From Acidobacteriaceae bacterium (GTDB lineage: Bacteria; Acidobacteriota; Terriglobia; Terriglobales; Acidobacteriaceae): a stretch of 5,690 bases of DNA. The position numbers were made by a program, and so were the translations under genes. Where the stretch lies: positions 1 through 5,690 of the forward strand of contig PKYX01000420.1 in the NCBI GenBank assembly GCA_003132825.1. The letters run 5' to 3'. The notes beneath the pieces are model-generated. The model saw only the letters and a list, made by a program, of their open reading frames with translations, did no database searches and was not told the origin of the DNA. The number at the start of each line of letters is the position of its first letter. The first letter of the stretch is position 1. Shown here one piece after another: positions 1-5,690 of the stretch.

Positions 1-1628
1 TCGATGAGCTTCCCCAAGGCGATGATGTATTCGTCAGGGCAGGATACATTCGCGTGTTCCAGGATGTTCGGGGCAAGTACGGTTCCGAAGGCGACTACCT
101 CATGACACCTCCGCCGCTCGGACCGCTCAATGCAAGCGGAGCGGATGACTCGACCGATGCATACGACACCATCGACTGGCTGGTGAAAAATGTGCCGGAA
201 TCCAACGCCAAAGTGGGCATGATTGGCTCCTCCTACGAGGGCTTTACTGTGGTGATGGCATTGATACATCCGCACCCGGCGCTAAAGGTAGCGGCGCCGG
301 AAAGCCCCATGGTCGACGGCTGGATGGGGGATGATTGGTTTCATTATGGCGCTTTTCGCCAGGTCAATCTCGACTACTTCACGGAACAGACCACGGCCCG
401 GGGCAAGGGCTCCCGCATACCCAGGGAAAGCTACGATGATTACACGAACTTTCTCAGAAAAGGGTCAGCGGGCGACTTTGCACAGTCTGGCGGTCTCGAG
501 CAACTTCCCTCTTGGCGGAAAGTAGCTGAGCACCCGGCCTACGATGCGTTTTGGCAAGGACAGGCTTTGGACCAAGTCATGGCCGCGCAGCCATTGCAGG
601 TGCCGGTGATGTGGTTGCAGGGGTTATGGGACCAAGAGGACATGTGGGGCGCTATTCACTGTTACGAAGCGGTCGAACCAAAAGACACGGCGAATGACAA
701 GAATTACCTGGTCATGGGACCGTGGCGGCATAGCCAAGTCAACTACGCTGGCTTCTCGCTTGGACCGCTGCTCTGGGACGGAGATACGGCGCTCCAGTTC
801 CGGCGAGATGTGCTGCTTCCTTTTTTCAATCAGTATCTGCTGGACAACGCTCCGAAGGCCGACACCCCTCCCGTGCTGATTTACAACACGGGGGAAAATC
901 ACTGGGACCGATACAGTTCTTGGCCATTGAGTTGTGACTCGGGCTGTAGCCACAGGTCGCGGTCGATATACTTGACGGCCCACGGAAAGCTGTCCTTTCA
1001 GCCGCCGACCACGACCACAGAGAACTATGATGAATACGTTTCCGATCCGTCCATGCCTGTGCCGTATCGGCCGCGACCGGTCCGTGCCGATGACGACGAC
1101 GCTTGGAAGACATGGCTGGTCAATGACCAACGTTTCGTCGATGGTCGGCCGGACGTGCTCACTTATGTGAGTGAACCGCTCAGCACCCCCCTGCACCTCG
1201 GCGGCGTGCCCGGCGTAGACCTTTATGCGTCCACGAGCGGCACCGATAGCGACTGGATCGTAAAGCTGATTGATGTCTATCCCGACACCGTGCCCTCCCA
1301 ACCTCAAATGGGAGGATATGAACTGCCTATTTCGCTCGACATTTTTCGTGGCCGTTATCGCACCAGCTTTGAGTACCCCGAAGCAGTTGCGGCCGGTCAG
1401 CCGTTGCTCTACCGCTTCGCGCTGCCTACCGTCAACCATGTCTTCCTAACGGGGCATCGCATTATGGTGCAGGTGCAATCGACCCTGTTTCCTTTGTACG
1501 ACCGTAACCCGCAGACATTTGTGCCCAATATTTTCTATGCAAAACCCAGCGACTATCGTAAGGCTACGCAGCGGGTGTGGCATGCTCCAGGAGAGGCTAG
1601 TTTCATCAGCTTGCCAGAGGTGCCTTAG
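1..1628 (+). CDS. Alpha-amino acid ester hydrolase (CocE/S15 family), N-terminus missing
   Basis: Serine hydrolase that cleaves, or transfers the acyl group of, esters and amides of alpha-amino acids; known family members act on ampicillin- and cephalexin-type beta-lactams. The reading frame is open from base 3 (GDDVFVRAGYIRV) to a TAG at 1626-1628, so the GTG at 54 is internal and about 100 residues lie off the left edge. Numbering from that GTG: the nucleophile is S60 in GSSYEG (codon 231-233), the acid is D193 in GLWDQED and the base is H226 in GPWRH. Their spacings match the Xanthomonas and Acetobacter enzymes. The acidic cluster that binds the substrate alpha-amino group in those enzymes is also present: D94, E195 and D196. 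An alpha/beta-hydrolase domain with cap runs to about 280, followed by a C-terminal jelly-roll (about 285-520; NHVFLTGHRIMVQVQS, FPLYDRNPQ). C294 and C298 could form a disulfide, as expected for an exported enzyme. It converges on the rhamnosidase gene. Family assignment is very secure; the natural substrate is unknown. Confidence 0.95.
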   Translation, partial: DELPQGDDVFVRAGYIRVFQDVRGKYGSEGDYLMTPPPLGPLNASGADDSTDAYDTIDWLVKNVPESNAKVGMIGSSYEGFTVVMALIHPHPALKVAAPESPMVDGWMGDDWFHYGAFRQVNLDYFTEQTTARGKGSRIPRESYDDYTNFLRKGSAGDFAQSGGLEQLPSWRKVAEHPAYDAFWQGQALDQVMAAQPLQVPVMWLQGLWDQEDMWGAIHCYEAVEPKDTANDKNYLVMGPWRHSQVNYAGFSLGPLLWDGDTALQFRRDVLLPFFNQYLLDNAPKADTPPVLIYNTGENHWDRYSSWPLSCDSGCSHRSRSIYLTAHGKLSFQPPTTTTENYDEYVSDPSMPVPYRPRPVRADDDDAWKTWLVNDQRFVDGRPDVLTYVSEPLSTPLHLGGVPGVDLYASTSGTDSDWIVKLIDVYPDTVPSQPQMGGYELPISLDIFRGRYRTSFEYPEAVAAGQPLLYRFALPTVNHVFLTGHRIMVQVQSTLFPLYDRNPQTFVPNIFYAKPSDYRKATQRVWHAPGEASFISLPEVP

Positions 1629-1712
1629 CTACGGGGTCGAGGGCTGGGAAAGCGACTGGATCGTCCCTCAATTGGGCTAGAGCCGGACCGGGAGCGATAC
1701 CGCTTAGGAGCC
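1629..1712. other. Convergent intergenic gap
   Basis: These 84 bp separate the stop codons of the + strand ester hydrolase and the - strand rhamnosidase. I see no convincing gene and no GC stem followed by a T-run on either strand. The only clear structure is the hairpin at its right edge, which overlaps the rhamnosidase stop codon and is listed separately. Confidence 0.6.
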
Positions 1713-1730
1713 TCAGAACTTTGCTGAGGC
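1710..1730. terminator. Small hairpin over the rhamnosidase stop codon, possible weak terminator
   Basis: A perfect 7-bp inverted repeat, GCCTCAG at 1710-1716 and CTGAGGC at 1724-1730, with a 7-base loop. It includes the TGA stop of the rhamnosidase (1713-1715). It lies between two convergent genes, where a bidirectional terminator would be expected, but neither strand has a T-run after the stem. It may therefore be only a 3'-end stabilising hairpin, or chance. Confidence 0.3.
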
Positions 1731-4157
1731 CAGGCGGGAGGCCGTGCTCCGCAGCCGCAACCGCAACTCCTGTTTGCCTTCATGAAGGATTGAAGTCTCG
1801 CCGTCCCATAGCAGCTCACCGGAGACGCCCGGCGGCAAAATAGCGACTGCCTTGACCCAGAAATGTTCAACCGTATATTCGACTTCTATCATTCCTTTCG
1901 GACTCGGGACCGCGGCCGAAAGATGTTTGAGCGATCCTAAGTGAGGGGCCAGGAGGACCGTCGCGAAGGCAGGCGTTGCTGGACGAATGCCCGCCACGAT
2001 GGTCAGGAAATCATAGTTCGGATGCGCGCTCCAGGCATGAGAGTCTGAGCGCGTGGGTTCTGGCTGCTCCGCCCAGGTGGTCAAGCCGAGCGATACCATC
2101 TTCCGCCATGGCTCCAGCAATTGCAGGTATTGGTCTCCCATTCCGGCATGGTCCAGTGCGCGTGCGAGATAAAAGCGGAAATAATAAGTTGCTTGCGTCA
2201 GAGGTGGCAGGGGCCCGGTTGCCGCATAGCCCGCATCGCTGACCGAAAGGATTTTCGTCAGCACATCTTTTTGACGCTCACGAGGAATCACGTCGAGCCA
2301 GACGCCGAGAATGTTCGCGTGCTGGCTGTAATGCTTCTGTGCCGGCGTATCGGCTAGCAGCCTATCCTGCTGATTCCAGCAGAGCTTGTAGACTGCCTGC
2401 GCAGCCCGCTCGGCTGCCCTGCGGTAGAGTGCAGCCCGGGTGTTGTCGCCCAATGCCGATTCCATTTCCGCGGCATAGCGCAGCGCCTCCACAAATTGCA
2501 AGGTAATTACCGAAGACCCCCCATCGTTATCGTTGGGGGGTATGCCGAAGTCAAAATCTTTACCCCAATCTGCGAACGGCCACCAGGGGATCTTCATCAA
2601 TAGGCCGTCCGCCCGTTGACGCTGTAGAAACCAATCCAGAACCGACCGTGTACCGGCAAGCTGGGCGCGGACGAAATCAGAATCTGCCCGGTACATCCAG
2701 AAATCGTGCACCATGCCGACCCAGAGCAACGAGAAGGTTGGGATGATCTGCCGCAGGGATGAGGGGTAGCGGCTGCGAGTGATGCCTTCCGGGATGCGGG
2801 AATCATTGAAGGCTTGAATAGCCTGGCGGGCCAATCGGTCATCCCCACTCACGACATAAGAAAGCAAGGCTTGAATTCGCGTGTCCCCGATGTACTGCAT
2901 GCGCTCGTAGTAGGGCGTATCCATGTAGGTGTCGTGCGCGTCCAGGCGGGCGGTGCGCCAACCGATCTCCCAAATCGGCTTCAGCGAATCGTCGTCTGAT
3001 TCGAAGTGTCCGAGTTCTTCAAACGGATAGGCGGTAAACCATGTGCGCAATTTTTCGATTCGCAGCGCTTGATCGCTGGTCTCAATATCCAACTGCAGGT
3101 ACCGCCAGGTTTTCCAGCCCAGGGGCACGAATATGCGGTTCGCCGCACCGTCGGGGACGAATTCGTCAAAAATGCCCTGGATGTGCTTGCCCGTGATTTC
3201 GTTGCGGTTCCCCTTCTCGCCCTTATCGTCGATCAAGGCTTCGGCATAGGTGAGGCGAACCGTGGCGCCGCGGCCATCCGTCACCGTCAGCTCGGGATAT
3301 GCCGTGGTCAGATGCGAGTTGTCGATCAAAACCGTGGCCTTCGTATGAGCCGGCACGGCAAATGCGTTGTCCGGAAAACTGGATGGCAAGTCGATACCGG
3401 TCGACCGGACAACCTGCCCGGCCGAAGTCAATACGATCTGCATGGGAGGCAGCGGGTCGGGCACAAGTTGCCAGTTATTTTCTTGTAACACTGCGCCCAG
3501 TGGAGTGGCGTGCCCTATGGATTGCGCTTGTTTCCAACGTCCACCGGAGCTGGAGTCGGCGCTGTTCCAATCCCAGTTGAAAACGGTTCCGTCGATGCGC
3601 TCCGCCGGTTCAGCCACATAGTAGTGCCTTCGAATCTCATCCGGGGTGGGCAGCGCGCGGATGCCTTTTTCTTCCTCTACCTCCCAGGTTTGATCGGTGT
3701 CGGCTACACGCTCCGCTTCGCTTTCTCCGTGAAGAACAAACGCCGTGCGGTCGCTGATCTGGCCCAGGGGCGTTAGCACGCCAAAATTCCACACCACGGC
3801 GGCCAAGACATTTTTTCCCGAACCGAGGAACGGCCCTAGGTCATAGGTCTCATATCTCCAATGACCCAAGTCGCTGCGCGAGGGCCCTAAGCCCACGCAC
3901 TGCTGGTTCACATACAAGATGAATTGATTGTCCGCGCTTACCTGCACCAGAAAATGCTGCGGTCGCCGCGCCAGCTCGACCACCTTGCGAAGGTGCAGTA
4001 CGGATTGGTCGCGTTGTGCGGCATCCGGGGAGGTGATCCATTCGGCGCTCCACATTTCCTTTCGAAGTTCAGGGGGGAGTTGCGCCGCCGCAACTTTCGG
4101 GTTGATCAATCCGGATAGCGCAATTACGAGCAGACCCACCAGGTTTCGAGTTCGCAT
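1713..4157 (-). CDS. Secreted alpha-L-rhamnosidase, glycoside hydrolase family 78
   Basis: Inverting glycosidase that removes terminal alpha-L-rhamnose from plant glycosides or polysaccharides. The 814-residue protein begins with a Sec signal peptide: MRTRN, a hydrophobic stretch LVGLLVIALSGLI, then NPKVAAA with likely cleavage after A25, so it is probably periplasmic or secreted. The N-terminal beta-sandwich modules cover about 35-375 (MWSAEWIT near the start). An (alpha/alpha)6 catalytic barrel spans about 385-725, and a C-terminal beta-sandwich runs to about 805. The GH78 acidic motif is intact: D413, E418 (proposed general acid) and D425 in DTPYYERMQYIGD. The likely general base is E697 in TTWAE, followed by the family-typical RSDSHAWSAHPNYDFL. 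The ATG at 4157 is supported by GGAG six bases upstream and by the signal peptide directly after it. The MarR-GNAT gene ends 26 bp upstream on the same strand, suggesting one operon. The exact substrate linkage cannot be told from sequence. Confidence 0.95.
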   Translation of the reverse strand: MRTRNLVGLLVIALSGLINPKVAAAQLPPELRKEMWSAEWITSPDAAQRDQSVLHLRKVVELARRPQHFLVQVSADNQFILYVNQQCVGLGPSRSDLGHWRYETYDLGPFLGSGKNVLAAVVWNFGVLTPLGQISDRTAFVLHGESEAERVADTDQTWEVEEEKGIRALPTPDEIRRHYYVAEPAERIDGTVFNWDWNSADSSSGGRWKQAQSIGHATPLGAVLQENNWQLVPDPLPPMQIVLTSAGQVVRSTGIDLPSSFPDNAFAVPAHTKATVLIDNSHLTTAYPELTVTDGRGATVRLTYAEALIDDKGEKGNRNEITGKHIQGIFDEFVPDGAANRIFVPLGWKTWRYLQLDIETSDQALRIEKLRTWFTAYPFEELGHFESDDDSLKPIWEIGWRTARLDAHDTYMDTPYYERMQYIGDTRIQALLSYVVSGDDRLARQAIQAFNDSRIPEGITRSRYPSSLRQIIPTFSLLWVGMVHDFWMYRADSDFVRAQLAGTRSVLDWFLQRQRADGLLMKIPWWPFADWGKDFDFGIPPNDNDGGSSVITLQFVEALRYAAEMESALGDNTRAALYRRAAERAAQAVYKLCWNQQDRLLADTPAQKHYSQHANILGVWLDVIPRERQKDVLTKILSVSDAGYAATGPLPPLTQATYYFRFYLARALDHAGMGDQYLQLLEPWRKMVSLGLTTWAEQPEPTRSDSHAWSAHPNYDFLTIVAGIRPATPAFATVLLAPHLGSLKHLSAAVPSPKGMIEVEYTVEHFWVKAVAILPPGVSGELLWDGETSILHEGKQELRLRLRSTASRLASAKF

Positions 4158-4163
4158 CAGATT

Positions 4164-4167
4164 CTCC
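4164..4167 (-). promoter_or_regulatory. Ribosome binding site of the rhamnosidase gene
   Basis: On the - strand GGAG lies six bases before the ATG at 4157, within the 26-bp gap after the MarR-GNAT stop codon. This good Shine-Dalgarno sequence confirms the start codon and allows independent translation of the second gene of the likely operon. Confidence 0.75.
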
Positions 4168-4183
4168 GCTTACACTAGCGATC

Positions 4184-5197
4184 TCATATGTGCGTCGGGG
4201 TTGGTCCCGCGCGCCCGTCATGGCGTGCAACTCTCCGAAGCCCGCTCTCTGTCAGGTCCAATTCCCAAGTTTGGGACACCAGATCTTTGCCAAACTTGCA
4301 GTTGGCTTGCTCCTCTACGAGGCGGAATCCCGCCTTTTGATAGATACGGCGAGCTGCCACGAGAATGCTCTGAGTCCAGAGGGTGATCTTCTTGTAGCCG
4401 ACGGCTCTGGCGAAGTTTACGCTTTCTTCTACCAGCGCAGATCCTAATCTCAGTCCTCTCGCGCTCGGTTCAACTAGCAGGAGGCGAAGCTTCGCGGTAG
4501 AGGGCTCATTAGGATGCTTGACCAAGAAGATGTGGCCCACATTCTGTCCATTCACTTCCGCGATCCAGCAGCGTTCGCGCTTTGAATCGAATTCCGTGAG
4601 GAAATCAGCAACAATGCGCGCCACCAGTGCTTCAAATGTCTCGTCGAAGCCATACTCTTGGGCATAGAGTGCGCCCTCCCGATGCACGACCCAACCCATA
4701 TCGCCTGGCCGATGTGGGCGCAAAACGTACCTCGCCTCTTCCTGAGTGCTTGGCGCCAGCAGGCGTTCGAGATCGCTCATGTAACCAATGAGGTCGGTCT
4801 GACCCGTCGGCGGCAGTGCCCTGAGGATGCCGCGAGCCTGCTCTTCTGAAAGCACATTGAGTCTCTCGAACCTGGATTTTCCTTTCTGCGTGAGTGCTAA
4901 ATACGCCGAGCGCGCGTCCTTTTTCGAGGTCGTGCGTTTCAGCAGGGAGCTCCTCTCGAACCGAGCGAGGATACGGCTCAAGTAGGCCGGGTCCATGCCG
5001 AGACCCACCGCGATTTCCTTCGCAGTGGGCGTCTGACGCGTCGCAAGTTCATAAAGGACGCGAGCCTCCGCCAGGCTGTACCCACTATTTAGCAACTCCT
5101 CATCTAGCACTCCAATGAAGCGGGTGTATACGCGATTAAAACGTCGAAAGGCCGCCACATTCGAATTAAGCGAAAGGCCTGAGTCAAGAATAGACAT
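4184..5197 (-). CDS. MarR-family regulator fused to a GNAT N-acetyltransferase
   Basis: A 337-residue protein with two domains. The N-terminal MarR winged-helix DNA-binding domain covers about 12-148: helix-turn-helix at about 57-82 (PTAKEIAVGLGMDPAYLSRI), wing with the family-typical KKDARSAYLALT (92-103), then dimerisation helices. The C-terminal GNAT domain spans about 157-315. It has the beta4-alpha3 acetyl-CoA segment LRLLLVEPSARGLRLGSAL (237-255), followed by VGYKKITLWT and the alpha4 region ARRIYQKAGF. Such fusions are a known bacterial family; the acceptor substrate is generally unknown. Oddities: the acetyl-CoA loop reads RGLRLG where RGxGxG is expected (R250), and a basic tail of about 20 residues follows the usual end of the GNAT fold. 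The ATG at 5197 is the first possible in-frame ATG, since a TGA lies six codons upstream, yet only a weak distant GGA precedes it. A perfect palindrome just upstream suggests autoregulation. The rhamnosidase gene follows after 26 bp. Confidence 0.93.
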   Translation of the reverse strand: MSILDSGLSLNSNVAAFRRFNRVYTRFIGVLDEELLNSGYSLAEARVLYELATRQTPTAKEIAVGLGMDPAYLSRILARFERSSLLKRTTSKKDARSAYLALTQKGKSRFERLNVLSEEQARGILRALPPTGQTDLIGYMSDLERLLAPSTQEEARYVLRPHRPGDMGWVVHREGALYAQEYGFDETFEALVARIVADFLTEFDSKRERCWIAEVNGQNVGHIFLVKHPNEPSTAKLRLLLVEPSARGLRLGSALVEESVNFARAVGYKKITLWTQSILVAARRIYQKAGFRLVEEQANCKFGKDLVSQTWELDLTESGLRRVARHDGRAGPTPTHI

Positions 5198-5204
5198 GCA
5201 GGCA

Positions 5205-5234
5205 ATCGTCCATCATATTGATGGACAATGTCAA
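5205..5234 (-). promoter_or_regulatory. Putative promoter of the MarR-GNAT and rhamnosidase operon
   Basis: A perfect -35 consensus TTGACA is read on the - strand at 5234-5229. Eighteen bases later there is a weak -10 candidate, GACGAT (5210-5205). A better -10-like TATGAT sits at 5217-5212 but has no good -35 at 17 bp. Either choice puts the transcription start within about 10 bases of the ATG at 5197, so the mRNA would be leaderless or nearly so. That would fit the lack of a strong Shine-Dalgarno sequence. The palindrome at 5208-5226 lies inside this promoter. Confidence 0.5.
5208..5226. promoter_or_regulatory. Palindromic operator, probable MarR-family binding site
   Basis: GTCCATCATATTGATGGAC is a perfect 8-bp inverted repeat around a 3-base TAT spacer. 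Widening it to 5205-5229 gives 11-base arms with one mismatch. It lies 11 bases upstream of the MarR-GNAT start codon, between a TTGACA -35 and a weak -10. MarR dimers bind palindromes of about this size and typically repress their own promoters, so autorepression is the natural reading. Binding itself is inferred. Confidence 0.7.
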
Positions 5235-5397
5235 CTAAGTTCGGATGGTCGCGGTTAGGTGCCGTTGAGGGAGTGAGGCCAAGCCGCACGGGACCTTCGT
5301 GAGAGGAACCTTCCGGAACGCGAGAGGTAGGCTTTAGCTCCCGAGTGGTCGCTAACCTTGCCGCGAGCGCCCGCTTGCGGTCGCGCGCCAATTTACG
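5235..5397. other. Intergenic spacer without a recognisable gene
   Basis: About 160 bp between the operon promoter and the GH3 terminator. Open frames exist here but show no recognisable domain and no good ribosome binding site. A GC-rich hairpin at 5361-5380 is the only structure noted. Confidence 0.55.
5361..5380. repeat. GC-rich inverted repeat
   Basis: The arms 5361-5368 (CCGCGAGC) and 5373-5380 (GCTTGCGG) pair over 8 bp with one G-T wobble around a 4-base loop. There is no T-run next to it on either strand, so it is not a typical terminator. It could be a second, weaker structure behind the GH3 terminator, or chance in GC-rich DNA. Confidence 0.3.
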
Positions 5398-5432
5398 AAA
5401 AAGGGAGCCGCAAAGCTTCGGCGGCTCCTTTT
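5398..5432 (-). terminator. Rho-independent terminator of the GH3 gene, probably bidirectional
   Basis: The perfect 8-bp stem GGAGCCGC (5404-5411) and GCGGCTCC (5421-5428) encloses a 9-base loop. Read on the - strand it is followed by C and five T; read on the + strand it is followed by four T. It starts 14 bases after the GH3 stop codon and separates that gene from the MarR-GNAT and rhamnosidase operon. Confidence 0.85.
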
Positions 5433-5442
5433 CAGAATGACG

Positions 5443-5690
5443 TCAGGGAATGAGCGGGGTTGGTGATTCGGTTACGACCAATTCGGTATGCAGGCTGGCG
5501 GTTGAGTCTTCCCCTGCCCATACGTCGAAGGTGCCCGGCTCCACACTCCAGGCCTTGGTTTGCGGGCTCCAGAAGCTCAATTCATCCTTGCCTAACGGGA
5601 ACCGAAGCGTCTGGGTCTCGCCGGGGTGCAACGCAATCCGGCGGAAGCCCTTCAGCTGGCGCACCGGCCGCGATGCCGACCCGGCTCGTT
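5443..5690 (-). CDS. Glycoside hydrolase family 3 beta-glucosidase, C-terminal fragment
   Basis: Only the last 81 codons are inside the window; the gene runs off the right edge, and the catalytic domains with their nucleophile Asp are not visible. The visible part is the fibronectin type III-like domain that closes many GH3 beta-glucosidases and beta-xylosidases: ASRPVRQLKGFRRIALHPGE, then TQTLRFPL, LSFWSPQ, VEPGTFDVWAGEDS and a final beta-strand LHTELVV. The GTG at 5664 is an internal Val, because the frame stays open to the edge and RPVRQLKGF is one continuous family motif. The TGA at 5445-5443 is followed by a strong terminator. The enzyme would release glucose or xylose from oligosaccharides or glycosides. 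Beta-glucosidase is the likeliest reading; the exact specificity cannot be judged from this domain. Confidence 0.88.
   Translation of the reverse strand, partial: RAGSASRPVRQLKGFRRIALHPGETQTLRFPLGKDELSFWSPQTKAWSVEPGTFDVWAGEDSTASLHTELVVTESPTPLIP

Noticed and set aside
54..56. GTG as the true start codon of the ester hydrolase
   Set aside because: The frame is open to the window edge, and the residues before it (GDDVFVRAGYIRV) belong to the conserved family sequence, so the gene begins outside the window.
624..1439. A 271-codon open frame on the - strand inside the ester hydrolase gene
   Set aside because: It lies entirely antisense to a gene with a complete, highly conserved catalytic motif set. 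The translation shows no recognisable domain and is rich in Arg and Val, as expected of a shadow frame in GC-rich coding DNA.
3006..3488. A 160-codon open frame on the + strand inside the rhamnosidase gene
   Set aside because: It is antisense to well-conserved GH78 coding sequence, has no recognisable domain and no credible ribosome binding site.
5184..5213. A 9-codon upstream open frame overlapping the MarR-GNAT start (ATG at 5213-5211, TGA after TCT)
   Set aside because: It has no ribosome binding site and its ATG lies within the operator palindrome, possibly upstream of the transcription start; most likely chance.
5104..5391. A 95-codon open frame on the - strand upstream of and overlapping the MarR-GNAT gene
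   Set aside because: It overlaps the start of the MarR-GNAT gene out of frame and covers its promoter and palindrome. No domain is recognisable and no ribosome binding site is clear.
5361..5432. Two adjacent hairpins considered as the end of a mobile element
   Set aside because: No transposase, no matching inverted repeat elsewhere in the window and no target duplication were seen; the right-hand hairpin is fully explained as a terminator.
5662..5664. GTG as the start of a small 73-residue protein
   Set aside because: The frame continues to the edge, and the codons before it encode SRP of the GH3 C-terminal domain motif, so this is an internal valine of a truncated larger gene.

Overview
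This window looks like bacterial chromosome of moderately high GC, from an organism that breaks down plant or soil polysaccharides and glycosides. The gene set is a GH78 alpha-L-rhamnosidase with a Sec signal peptide, a GH3 beta-glucosidase, an alpha-amino acid ester hydrolase and a MarR-GNAT regulator. That mix would suit a soil Acidobacteriota (Terriglobia-like) lineage or a Xanthomonas-like proteobacterium. I lean to Acidobacteriota, but this is inference from gene content, not from a marker gene.

Layout from left to right: (1) + strand, the C-terminal ~540 residues of an alpha-amino acid ester hydrolase (CocE/S15 alpha/beta-hydrolase superfamily), cut by the left edge and ending at 1628. 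(2) A short convergent gap, 1629-1712, with a small hairpin at its right edge. (3) - strand, a complete secreted GH78 alpha-L-rhamnosidase, 4157 down to 1713. (4) - strand, 26 bp upstream of it, a complete MarR-GNAT two-domain protein, 5197 down to 4184. (5) A 245-bp intergenic region holding the promoter/operator of the MarR-GNAT gene (a 19-bp palindrome at 5208-5226), a GC-rich hairpin, and a strong terminator at 5398-5432. (6) - strand, the last 81 codons of a GH3 beta-glucosidase, cut by the right edge.

The MarR-GNAT and rhamnosidase genes probably form a two-gene operon. It starts just after the terminator of the GH3 gene and is read from one promoter, which the MarR domain may repress through the palindrome. 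The rhamnosidase and beta-glucosidase are the classic pair for removing rhamnosyl-glucose from plant glycosides (naringinase-type chemistry): GH78 takes the terminal rhamnose and GH3 the exposed glucose. The ester hydrolase is convergent, and nothing in the sequence links it to sugar metabolism.

No tRNA, rRNA, CRISPR array or insertion sequence was seen. I see no clear evidence of a wholly new system. The points most worth checking are the operator palindrome placed inside the promoter, the coupling of a MarR-GNAT regulator to a glycosidase, the altered acetyl-CoA loop of its GNAT domain, and the full active-site conservation of the ester hydrolase.
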